Part shown: positions 1 through 11,001 of the stretch, piece by piece
How the letters are laid out: each line of letters starts with the position of its first letter
Numbering within the stretch: position 1 is the stretch's first letter
Source of the DNA: Volvariella volvacea V23
Lineage: Eukaryota > Basidiomycota > Agaricomycetes > Agaricales > Pluteaceae
NCBI GenBank assembly: GCA_000349905.1
Contig: KB722736.1
Coordinates: forward strand, 1 to 64,000
Direction: 5' to 3'
Length of the DNA: 64,000 nucleotides
Translations under genes and position numbers: made by a program
Notes under the pieces: generated by a model
Seen by the model: only the letters and a program-made list of their open reading frames with translations
Databases searched by the model: none
Told to the model about the DNA's origin: nothing

Positions 1-666
1 AACCGCCACGAGCTTCTTCAGCATCTTCAACAGCTCCTCCGTATCAAACGCCTATCCCAGGACCACAATCAGCACAACGCCCATCTAAAGGAAGCGTCAC
101 ATAGACTCACCGGTAACGCCAGCCTCTCCGCGCTCCTCAACAGCCTCTTCATGTTTCTATCCGGCCTAAACAGCCTCACCTCTCCATCCTGCCCGATGTA
201 CGCCTTCATCCCCTCAAACACCGACGTCGCGTACTGCAGACACGAGCTTGCAGGATCGAGCTCGAGCGGTGCGTACGGCTTGATCTCGGGCGTCGACCAC
301 CCGCCGTATTGCGGGATGGAAAAGTTGACGATGAGCATGTGGTCTGTTTTCACCTATGCAATGCAGTTATGAGCACTAAGCGCAGAAGTGGCGGAGACGG
401 GAGGGGAGGAAGGGACGTACCTCGCCGAAAGCCAGGTTGTCGAAATCGGGCAGCGGTTTCAAACTCGATGCGAGGTTCACGACGAGTTTTGAGGCCTATA
501 GCCAGCGGACGGGGTGCATGTGAGTTCTGGGTTCCCATAAGACGAGCACGCTACTCACATCTAAATCCTGAAGTGCACCTCCGCGTTCGAGTTCAACTTT
601 AGCCTTGGCGGTTGCCTGGACGGGTTGAGTCTGAGGAGCGTTGTTCACTGCGACGCCAATGGCCAT
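1..666 (-). CDS. BAT: Branched-chain amino-acid aminotransferase, N-terminal part (cut by window edge)
   Basis: PLP-dependent enzyme that moves the amino group between branched-chain amino acids and 2-oxoglutarate (last step of Leu/Ile/Val synthesis, first step of breakdown). Four exons join in phase: 666-559, 495-421, 353-111 and 51-1, with introns of 63, 67 and 59 nt. About 159 residues are visible. Family hallmarks are 'GGWSTPEIKPYAPLELDP', 'SVFEGMKAY' and 'LFRPDRNMKRL', followed by the helix 'FDTEELLKMLKKLV'. The start is the ATG in 'ATGGCCATTGGC', just before an Ala/Gln/Thr-rich stretch. There is no strong mitochondrial presequence in the first 36 residues, so compartment is undecided. 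The C-terminal two thirds, including the PLP lysine, lie outside the window. Confidence 0.93.
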
Positions 667-1533
667 TCTGAGTCCTAAATGTAGTGGTCGTTGTTAAAGA
701 TCAAGCTTTGGTTTTTGCTAAAGATTCTGCTTTTAAAAGAACAAAAGACTAGTCAGCATTTGCCACCAGGTATCGAGCAGCCACACTCACCCAACACGCT
801 ACGGCTGTCTAGCAAGGGCAAGTGCGAAGGGCACCTTGAAATTTTAAAGGACAAGAACTGAATTCAAGCCCCGGTAACGATCGACTCTCGACGGGAAGGA
901 GCTTCACCTCGATCTCACTGCGTACATCCATGCACCGGCCGAAAATTATCGTCTTTCGGAATATGATATTTTGCACATCTTATCTTATCTCCTGCACCAT
1001 GACATCATATCGTATTCTGACCCGATGCGTCGTTGGAACCAACATCTTGGCAACTCGGCATTGGATTTGAGCATCGTACAACTCTTTTCGCCGACTCGCA
1101 GAGGATGAAAGACTGATAGTTGTGTGGATAAAGGACACCCATTAGTAAAACCACAATACGCTACACAGGTCTAGACCTCCACGTCGACTAAGCCGTCCAG
1201 TCACGGTCATCACTCGCTTGACAGGGCGATCACTGGAGAGGCCTGCAGAGAGCCTGTATCCGGAGTATACTCTCCCAAACCCTAGTAACTCCTCCCACCC
1301 GACTAGTTGTATACAAGAGCGACCAAACAGACAGCATGATGTATACGCGTTGGACGAACGGTTGAACACACTGGACCAAGCAGCGTGCACCGAATCCGAC
1401 AAGAGGCGGAACATCCATCTCCCACGAGCGGGTAAGCCCCGGCAGGCCAGGGGTACAAGGCACTGTGGGGGTTGCCGACATGTTCGCCGGCCCTGGTCTC
1501 AAGGAGTAACGAGTATCACCTCCCACCCGACGA
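667..1533. other. Intergenic region: BAT promoter and YVH1 3' flank
   Basis: The 867 bp lie between the YVH1 stop and the BAT start, both genes reading leftward. Overlapping ORFs on both strands at 1142-1565 have no recognisable composition or splice logic, and I treat them as chance. No RNA gene seen. Confidence 0.5.
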
Positions 1534-3366
1534 CTACACCACCTCATCAACCTTCGATCTATTGATACAAAACCCCTAGGCGCGAACTCTAATAAGCCAA
1601 AAACCCTCGTTATCGGCCATTACGGCGCGCGCAACAACAAAAACTTACTGGGGTCACCCATTGCTTGCACCCGCAGCATACCCCTGCCCAATCATAATTC
1701 CCCAGCTTTGCGCCGCACTTCTTGTTCGGACACGTAATCTTCCCCGCAAGCTCGCCCTGTGACAAAAAGGGCTCCATCCATTTCATCTAGACACAACACA
1801 TTAGCACGAGCAAGGATGAGGAAGATAGGAGTGGAAGACCGACTGGTTCGACAAAGTACCCAGAACATTTCGGATTGATCAGTATCGGTGGACTGATGGG
1901 CGTGATTGATGGAAGCGGTGCTATCGAAGCCGGGGCTGCAGGAGCAGGTGATATATGCGGTGACCGCAAAGCCGCGAGCTTGGGGTTCGCCATCAGCGCT
2001 GCACTTAGATCGGCCGAAGTGGCATATTGAGATGAAGCTTGCGAAAGTGGGTGTGACGAGTCCACCCTTGATATCCCTTGCGATGTGAGTTTATCTTGGG
2101 GAGCGACCGCGGCTGGTGGTCGTGCCCCAGTTGAGGACAGCGCGCGACCTGGTTGTGGAGTTCGATTGGGGTTGGGTGTGTCCTGCTCTCCATCATCATC
2201 CCTAGCATCATCTTCAACTGCGTAGTCTGATTGGCTTATCACTGTCTCGCCAGCTCCGTTCACATCTACACTCGTCATCGCAAGCGACCCAACTGTACGC
2301 TGTCCTTCGGGGTGTGTCGGAGTATTTAAAGCGATTTGCGTGAGTGGTTGGAGGTTCGAGGAGGGTCTTCTTGAACCAGCAGGCGTCAGCGCGGCGGGAG
2401 TGGGTGGTCCGAGTTGGCCATGATCAATCATATGCTCGCGCGTCGCAAGCTCTTGTCTAGACAAGCCGAGTGTTACCACAAATAGTAAAATCAGATATAC
2501 CTTCAACTACCTGCACATCTTGCATCTTATTCGACGACGAGGCATAATCGGCGTAGAAGGAACAGAATCCGAGGGGGTGCGAGGAAACTTTGCAAACATG
2601 TCCGTTTCGAGCTGTGATCCATCTCCATCTGTAAAATCTGACTTTAGGGCCGACAGATTCGTGATGCGAGATCCAGTGAGACGCACTCATAATTTCCTGC
2701 ATCGCGCGTTCCATGTAAAACATCCTGACTGGCTTGCTTCTCCGCGAGATGTTCCCCTTGGAGGTGTAGAATACTTCCAGCTGGTGTAGAAAGTTTTCGT
2801 TTGGTCTGCATCGCTGGCGTGAGATGATGGATTAGAAGAATAGAGGTGCAAATGGCGTACTCGACGATTGGCCTCTTCTCCCTAATGATCTCCAACGCCT
2901 CATCCGCGCTGATATCGCGACTATACATAAGATACGCAGCGACAATCGTCGCACTCCGACCTTTCCAGCAAATCGTATTTGAGAACGCAAATCCTTCATT
3001 CCACGAAATGAAACAGCGTGACTTACTGACTCCAGCTTGACAATGAACCAACACACCTCTCCCTTTCTCCAGCTCCTTCTCTATAAACTGGATCGAGGGC
3101 GGCAGGTGGACGAGGATATCCGCGTCGAGCGTGTCGTCAAGCAGGATCTGGTGGCGCATCAAGGTCTAGATGACAGGATGAGCGTCAGCAACCCCATACT
3201 CGAGCTTCGAGACACAGCCGCAGGACTCACTCACATCGTTGATCGTCACTGTTCCTCTCATCGCTGTGAGAACACTGGAGATTCCGTTCCGCTTGAGCGT
3301 CTCGGTGTCGAGAGCGCTTACGAGGTCCCCTATCCAGAGCTTGGGGACGATTTCATCCATGGACAT
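1534..3366 (-). CDS. YVH1: Dual-specificity protein phosphatase, YVH1/DUSP12 type
   Basis: Phosphatase whose yeast homologue releases Mrt4 from pre-60S ribosomes. Eight exons join in phase: 3366-3235, 3165-3027, 2960-2861, 2805-2687, 2628-2511, 2456-1844, 1786-1649 and 1575-1534, giving 466 aa. The N-terminal half is the DSP domain; the active-site loop HCQAGVSRS is split by intron 2 and followed by 'ATIVAAYLMYS'. Residues ~200-400 are a Pro/Ser/Thr-rich linker. The C-terminus is the YVH1 zinc-binding domain: 'GYFVEPMKWMEPFL', then CPNKKC, CCGC and 'WVTPGFCINRSKVDEVV', then stop. The donor of intron 6 (GTCGGT) is weak, but the join reproduces the family sequence. An alternative start is the second Met, two residues in. 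Confidence 0.93.
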
Positions 3367-3821
3367 CGTGGTGGTTTGGGCGTGAGCGACGTGTCAGACG
3401 GGTGAATGGGATGTTGGGGCGGCGGAAGGACGCTCATGCGGTGCGGGTTTGGGTCAAGTCAGACAGGCGCTCCGGCTCCGGGCCCCCTTATCCGCCATGC
3501 GCAGCGTCCACAAATCTGACCAGCTCTGAGCCCGAGCGCACATTTTTAAGAGCATTTGCCACCCGGACAAAGGGAGAGAGGTATCTTATCGTTTCTTCAT
3601 CTACACCAAATTCAGATTTTACCCCTTACTTGCAGCAGTTTGCTGTCACCTCCCCCTGATATCTGCTCACCAGGACGAAGGTTCGATCTCTCACTTATAG
3701 TTTATTTCAGCACTTTATTTTCAGAAATACAAACAACACAGATACAAGCGACGGGAGCGAGAAGTACATCCAATAACTGATTCAGACAATCCGAATTTGC
3801 CTGCCAGATTCCTGACCCATT
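3367..3821. other. Intergenic: YVH1 promoter and 3' flank of copy A
   Basis: Upstream of YVH1. From about 3741 the sequence matches the 3' flanks of copies B and C (the shared 'gatacaagcg' word), so the right part belongs to the tandem repeat. Confidence 0.5.
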
Positions 3822-6800
3822 TCACTCGTTGACCCAAGAAACATTGGTGAAGGTCTGGGTTTCGCCTGGGATACCAAGTGTCTCCACGGAGCTTTCAAGA
3901 GCTGCAATTCATTATATGAGGCCGTTTTCATGTCAAATCCCAAATCCACTTACGAATGAACTAATCGCAAGCACCAAGACGTCAGTGCATCAATTTAACC
4001 AAGAGAGCGGACGGTGACGTACATAAGCAATGAAATCCTTGCCAGTCCAGTCATCCTGGTAGAAGACAATGCGGTCGTTGTTGTAGTTGGCATATATGGC
4101 ATTTGAAAGCTTGCTGTAGTCCTTGAAGTACAGGTTTCCATCGACGGCTGTATCTCATGGTCAGCGCATTTCCAAAGACGAAGAAAACTTAGATTACTCA
4201 CTGAAGCCCTTGGGTTGGAACTGAGTCGATCCAGCGTTCCAGATCGCCTTCTTCTTGATCGCATCGGCATACAACGTGATGGTTGGGTCTCGGCTCCCTT
4301 TTTCGACTGTGGCGATGCTGGAGCCGAGGATGAGCTTGACCCAGCTGCCGGTGCTGGAGTAGTTGTTCATGGATGCAGCAGCAACTGCTCCGGTCTATGC
4401 ATCTGTTAAGCTCGTACTGGGCGGATGGATAGCTAAGGAACACGCACGGGATCCTCTGCGATGAACTAACAAGAAGATTTAGCTGAGGTATAGACACAAG
4501 ATGGAGCAACAAACCTTGGCATAGGCGTCAGTGTCGGAGTCGCGACGGTACTCGATGATAGCCCAGGTCTTGCCCTCTGCACTGTCCGTGTAGACCTTGT
4601 AGTGGTGCGTAACGGGGGTGCCGTCGTGCTTGGTCATTTTGAAGTCATCGAGAGTGTCGTAGTAGAGGAAGCCATCAGGATCTATGTGACGCAGACGACA
4701 AGAGTCAAGATGAGCCACAGTGAGCGATTCCGGGTCGTGAAGACATACCCCGTCCGATGTAGACGTTGTCTGTAAATTCCATGGCAATGGCAGGGACTTC
4801 AAGACGAAGGGCCCTGTTGTTGTGAGAGTTGTTGAAGAACAGCGCGGAGCCGGGGACGACGTGGTCGAATTTCCATTGGTATGGGTTGGCCATGTCTGAA
4901 GTGTCTGGTTGTTGTAGAGGCGAGTGAGAGTTAGCAAGTGTTGCTGAGTTGAAAGCCCTCTCGAGTAGCAGTATTTATGCGTCGCAGGCTGGCTTTGTCG
5001 GTCCCAAAGCTGTTCACAGACACAACTGGTGACCAGTATTCCATTCCGCTTGTCGTTGACGATAACAAAATCTAGGGTCTGTAGGCTCCGAAATCGTCTA
5101 GAAGACTCAATGAATGGGGTTTGGTGGTCATGAGGTTGAAGGTATGAAGAATAGAGCGACTCGGAGACTATGATTTCCGGTAGCAAATATGGCAGTTTAC
5201 AAGAAATAGACTTTGAAGTGTCAGCCTGAGCGCTCAGGGCTTTCTGCGGCCAGGTCATACTCGATATAGACATAGATCAAACCCCGGAATCCAGTGCTTG
5301 CTACTCCAAGTCTACTTTTTTCCAATCTCAAGAGTCACCATGATGGGAGGGCAGCGCCAGTGCCCGCGCAGTGTAGATTGGTATACGCACTTCGCCATCT
5401 CACTGACCTGCGAGTGCGCCGATATGCCCCTCCAAGGGTGTCCATTCAAGTGACAGATGATCTCCTTTCCCAATTTAGATATGCAACATATCGGCGTTAC
5501 ATCTCAACCTTCACTCTGAACCGACCCTGCGGTTCGGTATTTCTGTGGTGTGATACTTCCATCGTTATGCAAACTACTGTAAGTGGAACGAAGCAAAAAC
5601 TTGGGAACCTACCAGAAACAATTGGATATCTGAGAAATCAGAACCGCCAACATGATGGGCAGTGGGCATGGCATCATATCGTTATACTAGTATCGGGTTG
5701 CAGCTATTGAGTTGAGAGATTGCTAGTGGGGATGGCGCTGCCGCATAGGTCTGGAGGTCAGTGGAAATGGAATGCTGTACTGACCAGCTGACTTCACCCA
5801 AATGGTCCTCATACGACACAAGTGGCATCATGGATCTGTGCTGCCATTTATTCCCAATCCTAGAGACACACCATTGATCATGTCAAAGTAGCCATCTTGT
5901 TCTGCTGAAAGATTCGCGTCAAGTGGAGCGGGAACTTTCTCAGGTCCTGATAGTAATGGTTAGGTACTAAATAGGTAGGTTGGTGATACTGAATTCGTCG
6001 TATTCACGAGCACATCGTAATAGGACCCTTCACAGACACCTGCACAGTAGCTTCACGTTTGTGAGAAACCCGCGTAACATCTCGACAAACCTGACACCGC
6101 CTCTGACTACTGGTTAATGAGCCGAAAAGAGCTAGTGTGGCGGGTCAACGAGGAATGTTCGAGAAGAGACCGTTTGGGCGACGCGGAGATTCTGAATGCC
6201 GTCAGTGTCTACAAACAATTGAGCACTATAATCAGAATTTCAGGGCAATTGAGCCTCCAAAGGGATACAATACTATAGCCCGCACGGCATTAGGTGACAA
6301 CAAGCCTGAACAGACTACCTCTCACCAGCGGAAAGGATGATTTAATAGGGTGATTTGTTACAGCTGACAGCATGAGGGCGGGACGTCGATGCTGCGCGGT
6401 TACGGTTTGAGTTTGGGTAAGTATTTACCGAGAGGGTCGATATTCACCGTGTAGATAGCTACACCACTTGTGGACCCAGACCGTTCTACAGAATCTTATT
6501 TCTAAAGCTCACACTCGTGACATGAAAAACCGAAGCTATGGGAGGAGGAAAATCACCCAACGGAGGGCGCTCCTTGAAGGCAACCTCACCATCGCTTTTA
6601 CTGAAATTGTCGCAACCTGGTTACCGGACTCTGAACCATGTCGCTACCTCCTTCACCATCCCCTAAGCCACATACAAGGTAGTTTAAATATTCAGAGAGG
6701 TGTACGATAAATGTGTTCTTCTTGATCTATTCCGAGCGCTGACAAAATTTCTTACCTCGGCCGCTCCTGGTGCTGGGATTGACACTGCGATAGTTCTATT

Positions 6801-6951
6801 TTATCAACCTCCAAGTTTAGTGCGGAGGCTCACTGCAAATTTGTTCATTAGGATCAAGGTCCGGTGGTTTCCCTACAAGCTTTCTCCAATAGCTTGAATA
6901 CATTATTTGCACAAAATACCGACGACGAGAGCCTGATTACATTCAACAACC
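3741..6951. repeat. Tandem duplication unit A
   Basis: Unit A runs from the shared 3'-flank word 'gatacaagcg' (3741) to the same word at the start of unit B (6952). Besides the gene it carries upstream sequence also found in unit B: an identical 20-mer at 5772-5791 and 8477-8496, and an identical 15-mer 'gaccgtttgggcgac' at 6168-6182 and 8933-8947. Between 4894 and 6951 I see no convincing gene; ORFs at 5294 and 6137-6897 are not supported. Confidence 0.7.
3822..4893 (-). CDS. Two-repeat protein of unrecognised family, copy A (intact)
   Basis: Seven exons join in phase to 244 aa: 4893-4749, 4681-4515, 4465-4448 (18 nt), one ending in the donor near 4200, one near 4146-4022, a 7-nt micro-exon 3960-3954, and a last exon ending at the TGA at 3822. 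I do not recognise the family. The two halves repeat each other: each has a strand-rich start, a 'DG-LY--D---K' segment, a Tyr/Asp-rich strand ('DSDTDAYAKFIAED' and 'DDWTGKDFIAYFIPLE'), and each ends in an exon opening with TTCAT (Phe-Ile). There is no signal peptide or membrane segment, so it is probably cytosolic. 'VFYQDDWTGKDF' faintly recalls a beta/gamma-crystallin Greek-key strand, which is only a hypothesis. This is the only one of three tandem copies with all splice sites and frames intact. Confidence 0.75.
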
Positions 6952-9362
6952 GATACAAGCGACCAAAATATCCCTGCCGATTTCCGGACCCGTCCTCTAC
7001 TCGTTGGTCCATGAAACATTTTCGAACGTTTGGGTCGCCCCGGCGACATCGAGTTGTTCAAGAAAGTCTCTCACTCTTAATCAAATCAATAATGCACTTA
7101 CGGATGAACTAAATAGAGCAGCAGCGAGTATTAACAAGTCAGCATGTAGCTTTAAGTAGCGGGATGTGGCAATGCATACGAAGGCAACGAAATCCCTGCC
7201 AGTCCAGTCATTCTCGTAGAAGACAATGCGATCACCGTTGTAGTTGGCATATTTGGCGTTGGGGAGTTTACTGAAATCCTTGAAGTAGATATTTCCATCG
7301 GCAGCTATATGCCACGTTTAGCAACCTATAAAGGCGGGTCAGAAGTTAAAATTGAATACGCACTAAAGCCTTTGGGTTGGAATAAGGCAGTGCCAGAATA
7401 CCATGTCGCCTTCTTCTTAATTGCATCGGCGTATAGCGTGATAGTCGCATTTCTGCTCTCCTTTTCGACTGTGGCGATACTGGACCCCCGGATGAGTTTG
7501 ACCCAACTACCGGTGCTGGAGTAGTTGTTCATTCCAGCAGCAGCGGTAACCCCAGTTCATGTATTCATTAGATATCGGTTAAGAGGCTATACGTGTAAGG
7601 GGAATTCACAGGATCCTCGGCGATGAACTAACAGAGCATAGGCGTGTTAGCTGGCATATGGACAAAGAGGGGGACAACAGACCTTAGCATATGCGTCGGT
7701 ATCGGAGTCGCGGCGACACTCGGTGATGACCCAGGTCTTGCCCTTTGCGCTGGTCGTATAGACCTTGTAGTGGTGTGTAACTGCAGAGCCATCGTGTTTG
7801 GTCATTTTGAAGTCATCGAGAGTGTCGTAGTAGAGGAAACCATCGGGATCTGTGTGGCAAAGACAATAGAAGACACAATGAACCACTCTTCACAGGTCTG
7901 GATATGAAAGCAGAATAAGGAAGAAATGAAGGTCCTAGTTGTGTAATCGAACGTGGGGCGAATAGAGAGACTCGGAGGGAATTACAAGTATAGTAATTCA
8001 CAATAAACACGTTGTTGCCGAAACGGGTCAGTTTGTGAAGCTGGTCGAGGCGTAAGAAGACCTGATTTAGATCTTAACCCCACACCCATTTGTTCGGCGC
8101 TTCTTTCTACAGGTCTACTTTTGCCAACTCGAAATGTTGAAGGCCACGTAATGTCAATAACAGTGTCATACACCATTGCAATGTTATATGCGTACCTTAG
8201 TCTCACCGACATATGGGGCCTCTGTAACTTGTTGTAGTACGTCATTACCGTTCCTGTTAAGGCGAGTCAGAGATTGGGGCTATATCGCGGCTCCACAGAC
8301 CAACGTTCGCCAACCCTGAACACTATCCGGTTTTGAGAGCCAATGCGCATATCGCTTTTGAGAACAGCTGTGCATTCGGTGTGCAATCAATCATCCATAC
8401 CATCAGAGTTCCTGGGCGCGAACAAATCGAAGAATTGACGCGGCGGCCGCACAGGCCCAAAAGCCAGTTTGATGTGATGCTGTACTGACCAGCTGATTTT
8501 GCCAAAGGTCCCTGCATGCGAAATTGGCACGAAGAAAGTTGGTATTAGGATGCTTGAGGCCAGAAGGAGCATTGTTGCTGTTAAAAGAGCACGCTGCAAG
8601 ATCCGTGTGTGGGATAGAAAGCCTGAAGTAGAGCAGAAAATTTCTAGGGTGCTCATAGCAATGCTTGGGCATAGATCAGAAGGTGAGTTAATGATGCCAA
8701 CATCGCACTAACCAACACACTCGTGGGCTGACCTCATGTGAGACTCGTAAATTACCGCCTATGGATGCCGGGCTGGAAGAGCGCCGAGTACAAACACCTC
8801 AATACAGCCGGTATTTGCCTTTTGTGCCCGATAATCCTGCGCAACCACATAATCAGTTGGTCTGGTTATTCCCAGTGGAACGACTGAAGCATAGGATTGG
8901 CAATATGCAAGAGGCGAACGCGCTCAAGGGTTGACCGTTTGGGCGACTCAAGCAACCCAGAACTCCCTCCGCATACTACAGGAACCGATCTGGCACTGAG
9001 TACTGCCAGGAAATCCTCAGGGGATTGAATCTCCGAGACAGGAAGGACTGCAGTAGCAAAGTCCATGGTGCGTCAGATGGCAGTGAACTTGGACTCCTAT
9101 TCATTGCGAACCTTGCAGATGCACGAATCAGAATGAGACAATCACTAGATACCATGTTTTTCAGTACTGTGCATAACCGATTTAAATTTGTCGTCACCGG
9201 AGCTGCTGTTGCTTCGGTTAAATTTTCACGACGTAACACACTACATCACGCCATCGAGCCGCCTTGCTCATCAGAATCAAAACGGAGAGCAAACCTCATT
9301 TCTTTCGATCTCCCTTGCTGGCCGTTTCATAAGGTATAAAGACGGTATTTACGCAATACATA
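6952..9362. repeat. Tandem duplication unit B
   Basis: Second unit, bounded by 'gatacaagcg' at 6952 and 9363. Upstream of the gene remnant, sequence resembling unit A's distal promoter resumes at about 7955 ('gagactcgga'), which implies that the exon 1 region was deleted. 7850-9362 otherwise holds no gene I can support. Confidence 0.65.
6997..7849 (-). pseudogene. Two-repeat protein, copy B: lacks exon 1 and one splice acceptor
   Basis: Paralogue of copy A. Recognisable exons are exon 2 from 7849 ('DGFLYYDTLDDFKMTKHDG'), the FIAEDP exon near 7620, the second-repeat exon ('MNNYSSTGSWVKLI'), 'DGNIYFKDFSKL', the micro-exon TTCATCC, and a terminal exon ending in 'TFENVSWTNE' and TAG at 6997. Defects: no equivalent of the ~48-residue exon 1 upstream, and the acceptor before the second-repeat exon has changed from the AG in copy A ('GCATAGACC') to 'ACATGAACT'. 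The terminal exon is also shorter than in A. The remaining frame is well preserved, so the decay looks recent. Confidence 0.7.
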
Positions 9363-10560
9363 GATACAAGCGATGAGAGCCAGAATACATTCAAGTGATT
9401 GATTCAGATAAACCGGATTTGCGTGCCAGAATCTGGTCCATCTCCTACTCGTTAGTCCACGAAACACCGGTGAAGGTTTGGGTCGCTCCCGCGATCCCAA
9501 GTGTTTCTGGCGAGCTTTCAAGAGCTGTGAGTCGATACATAAACTTGTCCCATAATCAAACTAGTGATGCACTCACGTGTGAACTAAATAGAGAAATAAA
9601 ACGTGAGGACGTCAATATATACATTAAAATGAGGTGAGAGACGACGACAACATACATAAGCAATAAAATCCCTGCCCGAATAGTCATTTTCGTATGTAAC
9701 GATGCGGTCGTTATTATAGTTTGCAAATTTTCCAAACTGAAGTTTCGCGATATCCTTAAAGTAGAGATTTCCATCGACGGCTGTCGCGGCATCCTCCGAT
9801 TAATCGCTGCGGAGACAACGGAAACTCGAAATACATAGTGAAGCCCTTGGGTTGGAACTCAGCATACCCCGCATTCCATGTTGCTTTCAGTTTGATCGCA
9901 TCAGCGTACAGAGTTATGGTCCCGTCTCTACTCTCCTTCTCAACTGCTGCGAAGCTGGAACCAAGCACAAGGCTGACCCATTGGCCTACGTAGGAATAGT
10001 TATCCATTCCCGCCGCATCAACAGCGCCGGTCTATATTTGTGTCAGAATCAGGAAGCATATAAGTGAGGAGCACGCACAGAATCCTCAGCTATGAACTGA
10101 AAGAAGGCAAAAACGTTGGCGATCATATAGACAATGGAGAAGACAGCGGACCTTCGCATAGGCATCGGTATCCGAATCGCGGACGAATTCGATGACGGCC
10201 CACGTTTTACCCTCTGCTGTCGTTTTAGAGACCTTGTAGCGGTGCAAAACCGGAGTCCCATCGTGCTTGGTCATCTTGAAGTCGTCTAGAGCATCGTAGT
10301 AGAGGAAACCCTCGGGAGCTATGCAACGAAAACAGTACGAGCAGGAATGACCAAAGCCCGTGTCTTCCACACATTCCGCAAATTCGCGAGGTAATCCAGA
10401 ACAGACGCGGTAACACCTAGTAGAGAATCAATTGTTGACTTCTAGTATTTAACTTAAAGCAGGCAACCGTGTTGAATGGTGAAGGTGGCCATTTCTCTAG
10501 AGTGTTCTATGAGCAATGTGGAACTGTTCGATTTCAGGATTTTATTGCGCAATGTCTATA
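9363..10560. repeat. Tandem duplication unit C (right limit approximate)
   Basis: Third unit, starting at the shared 'gatacaagcg' at 9363. Similarity fades upstream of the gene remnant at about 10.45-10.56 kb. Confidence 0.55.
9445..10440 (-). pseudogene. Two-repeat protein, copy C: diverged, with damaged splice sites
   Basis: Paralogue of copies A and B. Exon 2 starts at 10318 ('PEGFLYYDALDDFKMTKHDG'), the second-repeat exon carries an intact acceptor (TATAG), then 'DGNLYFKDIAKL', micro-exon TTCACAC, and a terminal exon ending 'TFTGVSWTNE' with TAG at 9445. The donor after 'FQPKGF' is altered: copy A reads TTCA|GTGAGT, while C reads TTCACTATGTATTT. The next usable GT adds four bases and shifts the frame. 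Upstream of exon 2 a diverged exon 1 remnant ('REFAECVEDTG') is visible, but its donor GT is now GC. I score it as decaying; a truncated first-repeat protein cannot be excluded. Confidence 0.6.
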
Positions 10561-10570
10561 AGAGGATTGG

Positions 10571-10740
10571 TGGTTTACCAGAGAGGGGAGGTTGCGAGCA
10601 CTACGTGAGAACAAGAGGCTCGGATTACCTCTAGCCAGTTGCTACATCATTACTTTGCATGCATATTTCAGTGACAAACGAGTAATAGTGATGGCTTACC
10701 AGAGGGTGATTGCCAGCGCTGCGTGGGAACAGCAGGAGAG
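10571..10740. repeat. Imperfect ~49-bp direct repeat (two copies)
   Basis: Copies at about 10571-10619 and 10692-10740 share 'TTACCAGAG' and then, with substitutions, 'TTGC-AGC-CT-CGTG-GAACA--AGG'. They lie between unit C and the NACHT gene. Origin unknown. The rest of 10441-11001 holds no gene I can support. Confidence 0.5.
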
Positions 10741-11001
10741 TCGCCCAATTTCTAAACGCCAAACTCAGCTCATCATCTCTTCCATCACCTTCGCCTATAC
10801 GGCCATCACACGGCCCCAGCTCTCAGCGGCACTTGAGAGAACAGCCTCAGCAGTATATGGCAGCGCAATCCACCACAAGCACCGGGCCAAACCTGTCCAC
10901 TCCCATTCCAGGACGAATGACCAAATGAAGGAAATTGCAGCTGTTCATTTCTTCAAGCCGACCATCACGTTTCCTGCTGCTACCGCAACCGCACGAAGTA
11001 G

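Noticed and set aside
4022..4146. Assigning the two-repeat proteins to the beta/gamma-crystallins
   Set aside because: Only one strand resembles a Greek-key signature, and the spacing of the other expected positions does not fit; kept only as a hypothesis.
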